64,000 bases of DNA from Proluteimonas flavola (GTDB lineage: Bacteria; Pseudomonadota; Gammaproteobacteria; Xanthomonadales; Xanthomonadaceae): contig NZ_JAIWPU010000010.1 in the NCBI RefSeq assembly GCF_021191705.1, positions 98,058 through 162,057 on the forward strand, read 5' to 3'. Within the stretch, counting starts at the first letter, position 1, and every line of letters starts with the position of its first letter. Shown here in pieces: positions 9,538 through 19,464 of the stretch. Made by a program: the position numbers and the translations under genes. The notes below the pieces were generated by a model, which was given only the letters and a program-made list of their open reading frames with translations, searched no databases and was not told the DNA's origin.

Positions 9538-10838
9538 CAGTCAAGGAGGCGCAGCATCCGGGCCGTGTAACTGGGAGCGTCGACTTGGCTCAGGACGAGG
9601 ATGCGCGCGTGTTCGCGTTCGGTGGGCGTCATCTTCGCGATCTTCGCAGCGGCCTGGCGATCGACATCGATGGATGCGCCGGGGGCATTGATCAGGAACC
9701 TCTGGTTCGTCTGCGCCAGGATGTGGCGGGGGCATTCTTCCTCGATCAGGGAGGTATCCAAACCTGCAGCCGTGTAGGCGTAGACGACTCTGGAGAATAC
9801 GGCTGCGAGGATGGCGCTCAGCGACACCGAGAAGCTGTCGCCGAAGATCAACAGCGTCTCCTGGACTGGCGCGCCGGCATTCGTGTAGATCCAGATTCTT
9901 CCGTGATTGCCGATGCCGTTGTCGTATCCCGGCTGGAGCTGCGGATAGTCGCGAGGCAGCGTCATGAACGTCCCGTGCTGTCCGCCCTCTACCTTGCCTC
10001 CCAAGTCTCCGTAAACCTGCCGTGCTTCGAATCTCGTGGGAAGATCACCTGCATGGCGTTCGAGGCCGATGCTTTCGAGATAGTCTACGGCACCCACCAT
10101 TGCGCCTTGGTCGGACCAGTGGGTATCGACCGTGCTGTAGGTGGTGTCGCGCGCTTCGCGCAGGCGGTCGAGCGGAAAGCGGGTCAGGTGTCCGGGGCAC
10201 AGCGCAAGCACTTGGTCGACCGGCGTAAGCGCGGCGCGCTTGTGGGGATAGACGTCGCCGAATACCTCTTCCTTGGCCGGACAGATCAGCAATCGCATCG
10301 ATCGCGCCGGGTTGTCGAGATTCAGTAGCGCATCGGCATACGCCTCCCATCCGCGGATCTGGAGGGGGTCGATCAACAGTCGACCGGTGTATTGATCGAC
10401 GCTTCGGTTGGTGTCGTTGTCGAGGAACAAATGTCCGCCAAGCCCGCGTTGCACCTTGAAGATCGTGTCGATTCTGATCTCCGCGAAGGCAACGGTCTGC
10501 CCTGCCGTGCGGAAGGAAAAAGCCACCAGGCGTGAGCCTGCCGGGATGGTGATCTCGAATGCAGCCTGGATGCTCCAGTGAGTTTCGATTTCGCCCAGCA
10601 CCGCGTGTCGTGCAGTGGGAGCCGGGATGTCGGCCGGAAACACGGCCTCCGGTAGCCCGTCGACGTGCAGTATCACTTCGACAGCACCACCCGGCGCTTC
10701 GGGGAAGACCCAGCCGCGCAGGCAAAGATCGGCATCATCCTCGAGGATGGACTGGTTGCGTGGCTGATCGAGGTGCCAGGCCTTGATGGGATCCGCTTCA
10801 GGGTTCTTCCGCGTCCTCCGTAACGATATGCGCTTCAC
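9534..10838 (-). CDS. AlgX/AlgJ-like SGNH-fold polysaccharide O-acetyltransferase
   Basis: The 434-aa product has an N-terminal region with RGWVFPEAPGGAVEVILHVD, probably a beta-sandwich, and a C-terminal SGNH-type catalytic domain. STVDTHWSDQGA carries the Asp-x-x-His pair typical of AlgX/AlgJ and LLIFGDSFS holds the nucleophile serine in a GDS block. Such proteins add acetyl groups to exported polysaccharides. No clear signal peptide is visible. The GTG at 10838 is chosen because AGGA lies 8 bases upstream; a GTG at 10901 would add 21 residues. The gene stands alone on the minus strand, its stop abuts transposase remnant A, and remnant B lies upstream, so it looks like carried cargo. Its donor is unknown; a membrane acyltransferase partner is not in the window. 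Confidence 0.75.
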   Translation of the reverse strand: MKRISLRRTRKNPEADPIKAWHLDQPRNQSILEDDADLCLRGWVFPEAPGGAVEVILHVDGLPEAVFPADIPAPTARHAVLGEIETHWSIQAAFEITIPAGSRLVAFSFRTAGQTVAFAEIRIDTIFKVQRGLGGHLFLDNDTNRSVDQYTGRLLIDPLQIRGWEAYADALLNLDNPARSMRLLICPAKEEVFGDVYPHKRAALTPVDQVLALCPGHLTRFPLDRLREARDTTYSTVDTHWSDQGAMVGAVDYLESIGLERHAGDLPTRFEARQVYGDLGGKVEGGQHGTFMTLPRDYPQLQPGYDNGIGNHGRIWIYTNAGAPVQETLLIFGDSFSVSLSAILAAVFSRVVYAYTAAGLDTSLIEEECPRHILAQTNQRFLINAPGASIDVDRQAAAKIAKMTPTEREHARILVLSQVDAPSYTARMLRLLDC

Positions 10839-10872
10839 GCTCTGGATCCTGATGTTTCGCGGGGGAGGCCTA

Positions 10873-10956
10873 TCATCGCAGGACCACCACCTTGTGGGCA
10901 CGGAAGGACGCCTTCCTGATATTTCTTGCCAGGGCCGCGGTCTCTTCTGAGGTCAT
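10873..10956 (-). CDS. Possible 27-residue gene fragment upstream of the O-acetyltransferase
   Basis: From ATG at 10956 a short frame reads MTSEETAALARNIRKASFRA and six or so more residues before a TGA at 10873. Its start looks like a natural protein N-terminus rather than random translation, and it could be the beginning of a gene cut off when the neighbouring transposase sequence arrived. It has no convincing ribosome site. The rest of 10839-11084 shows no gene. Confidence 0.2.
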   Translation of the reverse strand: MTSEETAALARNIRKASFRAHKVVVLR

Positions 10957-11084
10957 GTTCGTGCCTGCGCCTGGCCCGGATCGCGTGAGAGGTGATCGGT
11001 CCGGTTCCGCAGCTGTCCGATCCGGCTCGACGCGGTGCGCGCCGAAGTGGACGCTGAAGGAGTAAGCCACCTGGAAGGCGCGCC

Positions 11085-11423
11085 CCGAAAGTCAGATTGC
11101 CGCGATTCGCGCTCGACAGGGCGCGCGACGGGGCGACTTGACGCGAGTGAAGAGCGCGCCGTGCGAAAGCGTCTGTATCGGGCAGCCATTCGCCGGAGGC
11201 GTGCGAGGCATTCTGGAGGAACAGGTCGCGGTACAGTTCGCCAAGCACAGCGAACTGCGCGTCTTCAAAGTCGTGCGCAAACGCCGGATTGCCGAACGCA
11301 GCTTCGCTTGGCTGGATGAAGAATGGGCGTCCATGGAAAAACTGCGAGCGCAAGCTCAACTCCAGCTTGCAGTTCATCCGTCTGGCATCCTTGGCGGTAC
11401 TGCTCAGGAGACTTTGAACAGGC
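11085..11423 (+). pseudogene. IS5-type transposase remnant B (right end kept)
   Basis: This is the C-terminal part of an IS5-family transposase. One frame gives SELRVFKVVRKRRIAERSFA followed by WL, matching the usual KRWVVERSFAWL signature, and another gives CERKLNSSLQFIRLASLAVL followed by LRRL and a stop at 11416. The two frames show at least one frameshift, with another near 11130. Bases 11137-11260 match 9413-9537 of remnant A at roughly 85 percent by eye. The right end TGAACAGGC at 11415-11423 is the inverse of the left end of remnant A. The N-terminal half is missing; the left border near 11085 is approximate. Confidence 0.75.
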
Positions 11424-11442
11424 TCCGAGGCATCGCTCAGCC

Positions 11443-12438
11443 CTAATCCCCTAGCTCGGGCATGTTGCGTTCCAGCAGCGGATGCAGTGCCCGTCGCGGC
11501 GTGCTGGCGATGTCGTAGGCCAAGAAGCCGAGCATCAGCTGGGAGCCCACCACGATGGGGAGTGCGGCCAGCATGACCTCGCCTGCAGTGCTCGGTATGC
11601 CCGACCGGAACGAATGGAACCAGAAACCGATGCCGGCCGCGCCGCCTGCCAGCGTCAGGACCACGCCGGCCACCAGTTGGATCGAAGCAAGCGACGCGTC
11701 GCGCAGGAAGTAGTTGTAGAAGATCCGCTTGCCGGCGTTGCGCAGGTGGCGCAGCAGGAAATCGATGATGACGCCGCCGATCCGAAGGTTGCTGACCTCA
11801 TCACCGTACCTGGCGGGCATCGGGACGTCGACCACCCGGGCCCGGATCGTGTTGAGTCGGAACAGCATGTCGGTCTCGAAGAAATAGCGCGTGCTGACGC
11901 GGTCGAAGGGCAGCTGTCTGGCCACCGCCGCATGCAGTGCCGTATAGCCGTTGGTGGGGTCGAACACGTCCCAGTAGCCGGACGAGAGCTTCGACATCAT
12001 CGACAGTGCCGCGTTTCCCAAGATGCGTATCCCGGGCATCCTGCCGATGTGGGCCAGGTCGTAGAACCGGTTGCCCTTGCTGTAGTCGGCGTCCTTGGAG
12101 ATGATCGGTGCGACCAGCGGCCCCAACTGGTCGGGGTCCATTTGGCCGTCGCCATCCATCTTGACCAAGATGTCGGCTCCCGCGGCGATGGCCGCCGCAT
12201 AGCCCCGCATCGTCGCGCCACCCACGCCCAGATTGACCTCGTTCTCAAGCACGAGCACACGTGGATCGCGGCAATGCGTGCGGACATGGTCGCCGCTGTG
12301 CTCCGGGCAGCGGTCATCGATCACCACGATGCGGAAGATCCATGGCGGCAGGCCGGCGATGACATCGAGAATGTGCCGGCGCACCCGAAAGGACGGGATA
12401 ATGACGGCGATGCGCGGCAACGGGTCGTTCTTGCGCAT
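11443..12438 (-). CDS. Polyprenyl-phosphate glycosyltransferase, DPM1/GtrB-like GT2
   Basis: A 331-aa GT2 enzyme with a membrane anchor. The N-terminus reads RIAVIIPSFRVRRHILDVI, followed by IVVIDDRCPEHSGD, NEVNLGVGGATMRGY and the metal-binding LVKMDGDGQMDPDQL, the pattern of dolichyl-phosphate-mannose-synthase-like enzymes. Two C-terminal hydrophobic segments lie near residues 255-280 and 292-312. It probably charges undecaprenyl phosphate with one sugar at the cytoplasmic face. The ATG at 12438 shares a base with the stop of the upstream gene (TAATG). With the small transporter and the large GT-C-like protein of the same operon it fits a three-part glycan modification system. Confidence 0.85.
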   Translation of the reverse strand: MRKNDPLPRIAVIIPSFRVRRHILDVIAGLPPWIFRIVVIDDRCPEHSGDHVRTHCRDPRVLVLENEVNLGVGGATMRGYAAAIAAGADILVKMDGDGQMDPDQLGPLVAPIISKDADYSKGNRFYDLAHIGRMPGIRILGNAALSMMSKLSSGYWDVFDPTNGYTALHAAVARQLPFDRVSTRYFFETDMLFRLNTIRARVVDVPMPARYGDEVSNLRIGGVIIDFLLRHLRNAGKRIFYNYFLRDASLASIQLVAGVVLTLAGGAAGIGFWFHSFRSGIPSTAGEVMLAALPIVVGSQLMLGFLAYDIASTPRRALHPLLERNMPELGD

Positions 12439-13253
12439 TATGTTCGGCTTCCAGGGAGCGGCGCGTGGTAGCTGGCGCCGTATGCGAGTGCGATCAGGCG
12501 CGCGACGGGGCCGGGCCAGAAGCGGGAGAACATCTCGAGATCCTCGCGCGCGCGTATGCCGGAGCGCACGCCGACGCTGGTCTCGCTGTCTGGATGGATG
12601 CGGTGCTGAACCAGCGGCCTGCGCAGATGGACGAAGGTCCCCTGCAGTTCGGTCAGGCGTACCCAAGCGTCCCAGTCGAGATTGGTCCGCATGTGCTCGT
12701 CGAAGTGCAATCCGCTGCGTTGTCTGGAGAACGTCACGGTGGGGCAGGAGATCGGGCATCCGAAGCGAAGCAATCGCCGGCGTGCCCCGCGTCCGCTGAT
12801 CTCGCGCCGTCCGAGGTAGGCCAGCTCAATCAGGGTCCGCTTGATGCGCAGCAATGGGGTGCCGTTGCGCACGAGGTCTCCCAGGAGTTCAGCATAGTCG
12901 GTGGAAATCAGCAGCGCGTCGGGCGATTCGCGCACCGCCGATGCGACCGCCTGGCCGAAGCCGGGCAGGTACACATCGTCCTGGTGGGCGATCGTCACCC
13001 ATTCGGTGCCGGCCGCATCCACGGCTGTGTTCCAGTCGTGTCCGATGCTCCGATTTGGTCCGTGCAGCAGGTATCGCGCGCCGTACCGCGTGGCGGTCTC
13101 CTCGAGGCGGGCGCCGGGCACGGACGCGGATACGATGATGGGGGACGCTAGGTGCTGGGCCACCAGCGAAGCCAGGCACGCGTCCAGGTGGGGCGAATCG
13201 CCATATGCCGGTACGACATAGGCATGGTCGAAGTGGAACGGCACCCCGCTCAT
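12438..13253 (-). CDS. Family 2 glycosyltransferase
   Basis: A 271-aa GT2-type protein. It begins HFDHAYVVPAYGDSPHLDAC, then SPIIVSASVPG, ATRYGARYLLHGPNRSIGHD and WVTIAHQDDVYLPGF; the QDD takes the place of the usual DXD metal site. NLDWDAWVRLTELQG near residue 200 is the acceptor-side motif. It has no membrane segment. The ATG at 13253 overlaps the stop of the small transporter (ATGA) and its own stop overlaps the next ATG, so translation is coupled. It probably works on the same glycan as its neighbours; specificity is unknown. Confidence 0.82.
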   Translation of the reverse strand: MSGVPFHFDHAYVVPAYGDSPHLDACLASLVAQHLASPIIVSASVPGARLEETATRYGARYLLHGPNRSIGHDWNTAVDAAGTEWVTIAHQDDVYLPGFGQAVASAVRESPDALLISTDYAELLGDLVRNGTPLLRIKRTLIELAYLGRREISGRGARRRLLRFGCPISCPTVTFSRQRSGLHFDEHMRTNLDWDAWVRLTELQGTFVHLRRPLVQHRIHPDSETSVGVRSGIRAREDLEMFSRFWPGPVARLIALAYGASYHAPLPGSRT

Positions 13254-13633
13254 GCGCTTCCCCTGCCGGACTGGACCAGCAGCAGCACCCCGCACGACAC
13301 CAGGGCGATTCCGGCCCACTGCATGGTGTTGAGGCGTTCTCCATAGAGCTGCCAACTGGCCAGGGCGATCAACAGGTAGAAGAACGATCCGGAAATGGCG
13401 AACGCCATGCCCAGTTTGACCCGGCTCACCACCACCACCCAAACCATGAAGCCGATGCCCTGTATGCAGACCGCGGCGATGACCGATGGCGACAACATGG
13501 CCGCGAGCAACCACTGCAGGCCGGCCGGCACGGGGTCGCGCATCGCGATCTGCGTCACTGCCCGCTTGACCAGCAACTGGCTGGCCAGCGTCGAGCAGGT
13601 GACGAACAGGATCATCATGATTTCACGGATCAT
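13250..13633 (-). CDS. Small SMR/EamA-type membrane transporter, putative lipid-sugar flippase
   Basis: A 127-aa protein with four hydrophobic helices (about residues 3-22, 40-64, 75-94, 102-120), the size and shape of the SMR superfamily and of the ArnE/ArnF half-transporters that flip undecaprenyl-phosphate sugars. A Glu-bearing segment YGERLNTMQWAGIALV sits before the last helix. It lies between the large GT-C-like gene and two GT2 genes with ATGA overlaps on both sides. A role in flipping the lipid-linked sugar made by the DPM1-like enzyme is inferred from context; a drug efflux role is less likely here. Confidence 0.75.
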   Translation of the reverse strand: MIREIMMILFVTCSTLASQLLVKRAVTQIAMRDPVPAGLQWLLAAMLSPSVIAAVCIQGIGFMVWVVVVSRVKLGMAFAISGSFFYLLIALASWQLYGERLNTMQWAGIALVSCGVLLLVQSGRGSA

Positions 13634-16311
13634 TGCGGCGCCTCTTCGGGAAGGGAGGAGGGGCGGGGTGCCCGGCGCAGGCGAAGGACGGCGGCATCGC
13701 CGTGTTGCGCGACGATCTCTTCGCTGTGGAGGAGCGCGTCGGCGCCGGCGAGGCAGCCATGGGTGCGGCCCGCGGGAAGGAAGACGTATCCGATGCCTTG
13801 GTCGATGAGCCAGTCACGGTCGAATCTGCGGCAGACATGCCGGTCATAGCTGTCAGTCGTGAAGGCGTCGTTACCCTGGAAATAGAAGAACGCCGACGGC
13901 GGCAGGTCCAGGAAAGGCGCGAGCCGCGAGCCCCCGACCGGAATCAGCCAGCGTTCCCGACCCAAGTCGCGTACCGCGTTGAGGGTCAACAGGCGATTGT
14001 CCACAGACATTTCCGGCGTCCCGGTCCGCAGGGTACGACTGAATGCATCGAGGGCTGCCACGTCGTCCGGATGTGGACAAACCAATCCCCCACAGTAGTT
14101 CCACTTGGGCTGCGTCATCCATGGCTGCGGTGTCCGGCCGGACACGAACGAGACAGCGACGAGCAGGGCGCCGAGCATCCAGAGCGCGGCGTGGGTGCTC
14201 CGCGCCCCCTCACGGCTCGCTATCTGGGCAAGGGCGAACGCCGGCAGGCCCAGCGCGCAGACGATCCTGAGCTGGGCGAACGCAACATCGGCATAGGCGG
14301 CGAGCAGGTAGAGGCGCGGGTCGGTCGTGAAGCGTGCGGCGACGGCGTTGGTCACCGCGATCACCACGATGCTGGCAGCAACCGCCACAATCGCCTGCCA
14401 TGGCGGCAGCCACCGTCGTGAGGTGGTGGCCAGCAGGGCAAGCGACAGCAGGGTCGGCGCCAGCCAGACCAGCCAGCCGGCCGAGGGAAGCAGGCGCAGG
14501 GCGCCTGCGAAATGGGTGAGTGGAGCGACGGCCAGTGCCTGCAGGCCTGCAATGACGCCTTCGCGCAGATCCACAGGCACGAGCTCCGGGCCGAGCGCGA
14601 CCCCGGTGCCCAGCGCCTGTCCGCTCAGCATGGACAGGTAGTAGGGATCGGCCAGGACGAGGGCCACGCCCAGTGGCAGCGACAGGAACAGAAGGACGTC
14701 CCGCCTTCGCGAAAGTGCTGCCCAGAGCGTCGTGGCCCCCACCAGTACAGCGGCGCCTGCCAGGCTGATCGGATTCAGTGATGCGATCGCGAACACGCCC
14801 AGCGTCATCACGGGCAGCCGCTGGCGTATGGACCAGGCGGGCCTGCCCATCCATGCGGTCGCGATCAACGCAAGAAAACCGAATGCGAGGATGCGGCCAA
14901 GCCCTTCCTGATGGACGAAATGGCGATACAGCGGCAACAGCATGGCCGCCGCCAGGATGCCGGCGGTGGACAACGCGATCGCGGACCTGCGCAGGGGCGA
15001 GTTGATGCGCTCGGATGCCGCATCGGCGATCGCGAACGCGGCGACAAAGTACGTGATCCACGGAAGTGCCGTGATCACGTTGCGGCTGTCGCTCCAGGCC
15101 AGCCAGCTCCACGCCGCGCCCAGGAGCGCGGTGCCGCCCGGATAGTTTAGCGGCTGGTCGCCCCATGGGCCCTGCTGCCAGGGCAGGCCGCCCAGTCGCT
15201 GTACCTGGAGTGCGAAGAAGGCGTGTTGGTCCGGGTCGCTGGACAACATGACCAGCCGCGGGAGTTCGCGGTCCGCCACCATCAGGCAGACGGCGAGCAA
15301 CAACGCAAGCTGCGAGTAGAGCCAGCCGTCGTGCGTGACACGCGCGATGGGCGCTGCGTGCCGGGTGCGCAGGATCGTCCAGGTCGCGATCGCTACGAGC
15401 GCGAGCATTTCCCAGGCCGTGACGGGTAGCCCGAGCACCATCGTCGCCAGGGATCGGAGCTGGAGGTAGGCCATTGCCGCGGCCTGTCCCAGCAGAAGCC
15501 AGAGGAACAGGCGGCTGCGGCCGTTCCGACGTCCCTCAAGGTCCAGTGCTGCGCCGATCAGGGTGAATCCCAAGGCGCCGGTAAACAGGGGCAGGCCGTA
15601 CTGCAGGGCTTCAATCGGCCGAAATGCCGGTGCAATATCCAGCACCGCGAGTATCGCCACGAAGCCTGCGGCGGTCAGGATGGCCGTCGTGGTTGCGACG
15701 GGCGGACGCAGGCCTGCACGGATCGAGATGATGAACGCCCGGACGGCGAGGCCTCCGCTGACACAGCCCAGCAGCAGGAGGACTGCGGCGATCGCGATAC
15801 GTTCCGGCGGGCTTTTCCGGATATCGGGCGGCACCTCGAAGCGCAGCGCCGGATCGGGACCTGTGGAAACAAAGTGCCGTCCGTCGGCTCCGGGAGCGCG
15901 TTGGATGTCATGCAGCGGTTCCAGTGCATCGACAAGTGTGCTCCCCTGCCATTCGACCAATCGACTGCCAGCCGTAAAGCGCACCGATTCGACCGTGATC
16001 TCGCCAGGGCCGCGTGCAGGGTCGAGGCGCAGCCATCGGGGCGGGCGGCTACCGTCGATCCTGAACTCGTGACGACGGGCATCGCCATCGTGGACCATGG
16101 TGAAATGCATGGACTGCGGTTCGGAAAACTCCAGCCCGCGTGCATGGAACAGTTGCCCATCGCCTGATGCCATGCCGGCGATGTCCACCGCGATCACGAT
16201 GGGCCGATCCGTCATGCACCAGACTGCGCCCGTGAGGAGCAGGACGCTTATCAGCCCCGTCATTGCCTGTCGCAACCAGCCGCGGCAAAGCCAGCGCACG
16301 AGCGCGTTCAT
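13630..16311 (-). CDS. Large multi-pass membrane protein, GT-C-like glycosyltransferase candidate
   Basis: An 893-aa membrane protein, first gene of the minus-strand operon. Residues ~15-33 form one helix, then a ~130-residue extracytoplasmic segment, then many helices from ~170 to ~690, and a soluble C-terminal part of ~190 residues. The architecture fits GT-C enzymes, which use polyprenyl-linked sugars on the outer face. Acidic and aromatic loop motifs such as [19 protein letters not shown] follow helices in the middle third. Its place before a small flippase-like protein and a polyprenyl-phosphate GT supports this. No family name can be given with confidence and specificity is unknown. The ATG at 16311 has no strong ribosome site. 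Confidence 0.72.
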   Translation of the reverse strand: MNALVRWLCRGWLRQAMTGLISVLLLTGAVWCMTDRPIVIAVDIAGMASGDGQLFHARGLEFSEPQSMHFTMVHDGDARRHEFRIDGSRPPRWLRLDPARGPGEITVESVRFTAGSRLVEWQGSTLVDALEPLHDIQRAPGADGRHFVSTGPDPALRFEVPPDIRKSPPERIAIAAVLLLLGCVSGGLAVRAFIISIRAGLRPPVATTTAILTAAGFVAILAVLDIAPAFRPIEALQYGLPLFTGALGFTLIGAALDLEGRRNGRSRLFLWLLLGQAAAMAYLQLRSLATMVLGLPVTAWEMLALVAIATWTILRTRHAAPIARVTHDGWLYSQLALLLAVCLMVADRELPRLVMLSSDPDQHAFFALQVQRLGGLPWQQGPWGDQPLNYPGGTALLGAAWSWLAWSDSRNVITALPWITYFVAAFAIADAASERINSPLRRSAIALSTAGILAAAMLLPLYRHFVHQEGLGRILAFGFLALIATAWMGRPAWSIRQRLPVMTLGVFAIASLNPISLAGAAVLVGATTLWAALSRRRDVLLFLSLPLGVALVLADPYYLSMLSGQALGTGVALGPELVPVDLREGVIAGLQALAVAPLTHFAGALRLLPSAGWLVWLAPTLLSLALLATTSRRWLPPWQAIVAVAASIVVIAVTNAVAARFTTDPRLYLLAAYADVAFAQLRIVCALGLPAFALAQIASREGARSTHAALWMLGALLVAVSFVSGRTPQPWMTQPKWNYCGGLVCPHPDDVAALDAFSRTLRTGTPEMSVDNRLLTLNAVRDLGRERWLIPVGGSRLAPFLDLPPSAFFYFQGNDAFTTDSYDRHVCRRFDRDWLIDQGIGYVFLPAGRTHGCLAGADALLHSEEIVAQHGDAAVLRLRRAPRPSSLPEEAPQ

Positions 16312-16385
16312 GCGATCTCCATGGCAAGCCGCGGACGGGCAAGTCCGTCCGTGTGGCTATCGGCGTGGATGGGTCGCCCGGGCAA

Positions 16386-16395
16386 CTTGATCAAG
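16386..16395. repeat. 10-bp perfect palindrome CTTGATCAAG
   Basis: This palindrome lies in the 126-bp gap between the end of etfA and the start of the large membrane-protein gene, both on the minus strand. The same gap has GGACGG / CCGTCC arms at 16333-16350. These may be an operator for the glycan operon or part of a weak terminator after etfA; no T run was found. Confidence 0.3.
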
Positions 16396-16437
16396 CGTTC
16401 CCCATGCCAGCATTGTTCGGGCATCGTGGCAGCACAA

Positions 16438-17382
16438 TCAGCCGATGGCGGCTTCCAGCTCCGGCAACACCTTAAACAGATCCCCCACCAGGCCCACGTC
16501 GGCGATCTCGAAGATCGGCGCATCGGCATCCTTGTTGATCGCGACGATCGTGCCCGCGTCCTTGATGCCGGTCAGGTGCTGGATCGCGCCGGAGATGCCG
16601 ATGGCGACGTACAACTCCGGGGCGATGATCTTGCCGGTCTGACCGACCTGCAGTTCGTTGGGCACGTAGCCAGCGTCGACCGCCGCACGCGAGGCGCCGA
16701 CAGCGGCACCGAGCTTGTCGGCGAAATCGAAGACGATCTTGAAGTTCTCCTCCGAGCCGACACCGCGGCCGCCCGAGACGACGCGCTTGGCGCTCTGCAG
16801 GTCGGGGCGGTCGGTGCTGCCTGCGGCGAGACCGATGAAGCGGGTATGCGTCGGCAGCCTGGCGTCGATGCTGGTGGTCTCGACCGTGGCGCTGCCGCCG
16901 CGTGCCGCTTCCTGCCAGGACGCGGTGCGCACCGTGGCGATGACCGGCTGGTCGGACGGGGCTTCGACGGTGACGATCGCGTTACCGGCGTAGATCGGGC
17001 GCTTGAAGACGTGGCTGCTTTCGACCGTCATCAGGTCGGAGATCTGGTTCACGCCCAGCAACGCGGCGACGACCGGCAGCAGGTCCTTGCCGAACGTGGT
17101 CGACGGCGCGAACACGTGGCTGTAGCCGGCGGCAAGCTTCGCGATCTGCGGACCCAGCACCTGTGCGAGTGCCTGTGCGTTGACCGGATTGGCGACAGCG
17201 AGGACCTTGGACACGCCGGCAATCGTGGCGGCTTCGGTGGCCGCGCCGGCCGGATCGGCCGCGAACACCGCAACGTCGATGGACTCGGGCGACAACGCCT
17301 GCGCCGCGGCGACGGTCTTGGCGGTCGCGCTGGCGTTCAAGGTGCCGTCGAGGTGCTCGGCGATGACAAGGACTTTGGACAT
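16438..17382 (-). CDS. etfA: Electron transfer flavoprotein, alpha subunit
   Basis: A 314-aa protein of standard EtfA length. It carries electrons from acyl-CoA and other dehydrogenases to ETF-ubiquinone oxidoreductase as a dimer with EtfB. The C-terminal FAD domain is clear: [20 protein letters not shown] near residue 195, [20 protein letters not shown] near 250, followed by AIQHLTG and [20 protein letters not shown]. etfB lies 69 bp upstream on the same strand. In xanthomonads etfA is a known border of the variable LPS locus, which fits the glycan genes on its downstream side. Confidence 0.97.
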   Translation of the reverse strand: MSKVLVIAEHLDGTLNASATAKTVAAAQALSPESIDVAVFAADPAGAATEAATIAGVSKVLAVANPVNAQALAQVLGPQIAKLAAGYSHVFAPSTTFGKDLLPVVAALLGVNQISDLMTVESSHVFKRPIYAGNAIVTVEAPSDQPVIATVRTASWQEAARGGSATVETTSIDARLPTHTRFIGLAAGSTDRPDLQSAKRVVSGGRGVGSEENFKIVFDFADKLGAAVGASRAAVDAGYVPNELQVGQTGKIIAPELYVAIGISGAIQHLTGIKDAGTIVAINKDADAPIFEIADVGLVGDLFKVLPELEAAIG

Positions 17383-17423
17383 GAGGTTCTCCTGCGATCC
17401 GGCGCCGGGCCGGACGTCACTGG

Positions 17424-17443
17424 GCTCCCGCGTGCGCGGGAGC
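17424..17443. repeat. REP-like palindrome between etfB and etfA
   Basis: GCTCCCGC at 17424-17431 pairs with GCGGGAGC at 17436-17443 around GTGC. Palindromes of this type are scattered through xanthomonad genomes. Lying between two cotranscribed genes, it may stabilise the upstream etfB message. Confidence 0.6.
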
Positions 17444-17451
17444 GACGGAAT

Positions 17452-18198
17452 TCAGAGCAGGCCCTTGGCCTTGAGCGCGGCGACCAGTTCGGCTGCGTCC
17501 TTGACCATGACGCCCTTGCCGCGCCGGGTCGGCGCCTCGTAATGCGTGGTCCTGAGCGTATCGGCCGACTCGACGCCGAGATCGGCGAAGGGGATCGATT
17601 CCATCGGCTTCGACTTCGCTTTCATGATGTCGGGCAGCTTGATGAAGCGCGGCTCGTTGAGGCGCAGGTCGGTCGTGACGACGGCCGGCAGGTCGACTTC
17701 GAGTGTTTCCAGACCGGCATCGACTTCGCGGGTCACCGTGGCCTTGCCGTCGGCGATCTCGATCCTGGAGGCGAACGTCGCCTGCGGCCGCGACCAGAGT
17801 GTCGCCAGCATCTGGCCGGTCTGGTTGGCGTCGTCGTCGATCGCCTGCTTGCCGAGGATCACCAGGTCCGGCTGTTCCTTCTCGACCAGCTTCAGCAGGG
17901 TGCGGGCGGCGGTCAACGGCTGGATCGGCTGGTCGCAGACCACGTGGATCGCGCGGTTGGCGCCCATGGCCAAGCCGTTGCGCAGGTGCGCCTGGGCATC
18001 GGTCGGCGCGATCGTCGCGACCACCACCTCGGTAGCGATGCCCTTGTCGCGCAGGCGCAGGGCTTCTTCCAGCGCGATCTCATCGAAGGGATTGGCCGAC
18101 AGCTTCACGCCATCGGTAACCACGCCGGACCCGTCCGGCTTGACCTGGATGCGGACGTTGTAGTCCACCACGCGCTTGTAGGCGACGAGGATCTTCAT
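17452..18198 (-). CDS. etfB: Electron transfer flavoprotein, beta subunit
   Basis: A 248-aa protein of normal EtfB length, the AMP-binding partner of EtfA. Signature segments are [20 protein letters not shown] at the start, [20 protein letters not shown] near residue 35, and [20 protein letters not shown] followed by [10 protein letters not shown] near 115. It is transcribed with etfA on the minus strand and faces the rml operon across a 210-bp gap (18199-18408), which must hold promoters for both directions; none was recognised with confidence. Confidence 0.97.
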   Translation of the reverse strand: MKILVAYKRVVDYNVRIQVKPDGSGVVTDGVKLSANPFDEIALEEALRLRDKGIATEVVVATIAPTDAQAHLRNGLAMGANRAIHVVCDQPIQPLTAARTLLKLVEKEQPDLVILGKQAIDDDANQTGQMLATLWSRPQATFASRIEIADGKATVTREVDAGLETLEVDLPAVVTTDLRLNEPRFIKLPDIMKAKSKPMESIPFADLGVESADTLRTTHYEAPTRRGKGVMVKDAAELVAALKAKGLL

Positions 18199-18408
18199 CG
18201 GTGCGGCATTCCTTGTGCGTTGCGGATCACCCGGCCGCGGCGGCTGGCGCGGGGCAATCCGCCGATTCTAACGGGGTGGCCTACGGCGCGCGAACATCGG
18301 ATCACGCCGCTCGGGCGTTCATCTTCGTGCCGAAATCGCCGGGGCGAGCCGGTATCCTTGGCGACTGGCCCCGAACGGGGCATTTCGATCGTCCACAGGA
18401 GTGAATTC

Positions 18409-19464
18409 GTGCCCACATGGCTCGTCACCGGCGGCGCCGGTTTCATCGGCGGCAATTTCGTACTGGAGGCCGTGCGTCGCGGCGTCCGCGTGATCAATCT
18501 CGATGCCCTGACCTATGCAGGCAACCTGCAGACGCTGGCGTCGATCGAGTCCGATCCGAACCACGTATTCGTGCATGGCGACATCGGCGACCGCGCGCTC
18601 GTCGCCGGTCTGCTGGCCGAGCACCAGCCCGATGCGGTGCTGAACTTCGCCGCCGAAAGCCACGTCGACCGTTCCATCGACGGCCCGGCCGCGTTCATCG
18701 AGACCAACGTCGTCGGCACGCTCGGTCTGCTCGAGTCGGTGCGGGACTACTGGAAGGCCTTGCCCGACGGCCGCCGCGAAGCGTTCCGTTTCCTGCATGT
18801 CTCGACCGATGAGGTCTACGGCACGCTCGGCGAGACCGGCAAGTTTTCCGAGACCACGCCCTACGCGCCGAATTCGCCGTATTCGGCGTCCAAGGCGGCG
18901 TCCGACCACCTGGTGCGTGCGTTCCACCACACCTACGGGCTGCCGGTGCTGACCACCAACTGTTCGAACAACTACGGGCCGTACCACTTCCCGGAGAAGC
19001 TCATCCCGCTGGTGATCGCCAAGGCGTTGGCCGGCGAGCCGTTGCCGGTCTACGGCGATGGCAAGCAGGTCCGCGACTGGCTGTTCGTCACCGACCACTG
19101 CGCCGCGATCCGCACGGTGCTCGAGAAGGGCCGGGTCGGCGAGACCTACAACGTGGGGGGCGATTCCGAGCGCCAGAACATCGAAGTGGTCGAGACGATC
19201 TGCCGCCTGCTCGACGCGCGCCGTCCGCGCGAGGATGGGCAGTCGCGTGCGACCCAGATCACCTACGTGACCGATCGCCCGGGCCACGATCGCCGCTACG
19301 CGATCGACGCATCCAAGCTGCAGGGCGAACTCGGCTGGAAGCCCGAGCACACCTTCGAGAGCGGCATCGAAGCGACCGTGGACTGGTATCTCGACAACCA
19401 GCCCTGGGTGCAGCGCATCCTCGACGGCAGCTATCGTCTGGAACGCATGGGGGCCGAAGCATGA
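18409..19464 (+). CDS. rmlB: dTDP-glucose 4,6-dehydratase
   Basis: A 351-aa SDR enzyme that converts dTDP-glucose to dTDP-4-keto-6-deoxyglucose, the second step of dTDP-rhamnose synthesis. It has the NAD motif [10 protein letters not shown] at residue 7, [21 protein letters not shown] with the catalytic Asp-Glu, and [12 protein letters not shown] with Tyr and Lys. The frame is open far upstream, antisense to etfAB, but GTG at 18409 is the start: AGGAG at 18397-18401 lies 7 bases before it and the homologous N-terminus begins there. First gene of rmlBACD, all with overlapping junctions. Confidence 0.97.
   Translation: MPTWLVTGGAGFIGGNFVLEAVRRGVRVINLDALTYAGNLQTLASIESDPNHVFVHGDIGDRALVAGLLAEHQPDAVLNFAAESHVDRSIDGPAAFIETNVVGTLGLLESVRDYWKALPDGRREAFRFLHVSTDEVYGTLGETGKFSETTPYAPNSPYSASKAASDHLVRAFHHTYGLPVLTTNCSNNYGPYHFPEKLIPLVIAKALAGEPLPVYGDGKQVRDWLFVTDHCAAIRTVLEKGRVGETYNVGGDSERQNIEVVETICRLLDARRPREDGQSRATQITYVTDRPGHDRRYAIDASKLQGELGWKPEHTFESGIEATVDWYLDNQPWVQRILDGSYRLERMGAEA

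Noticed and set aside
10835..11377. Minus-strand open frame near the acetyltransferase
   Set aside because: It is antisense to the transposase remnant.
16321..18408. Long N-terminal extension of rmlB
   Set aside because: It is antisense to etfA and etfB; the conserved RmlB N-terminus and a ribosome site mark GTG 18409.
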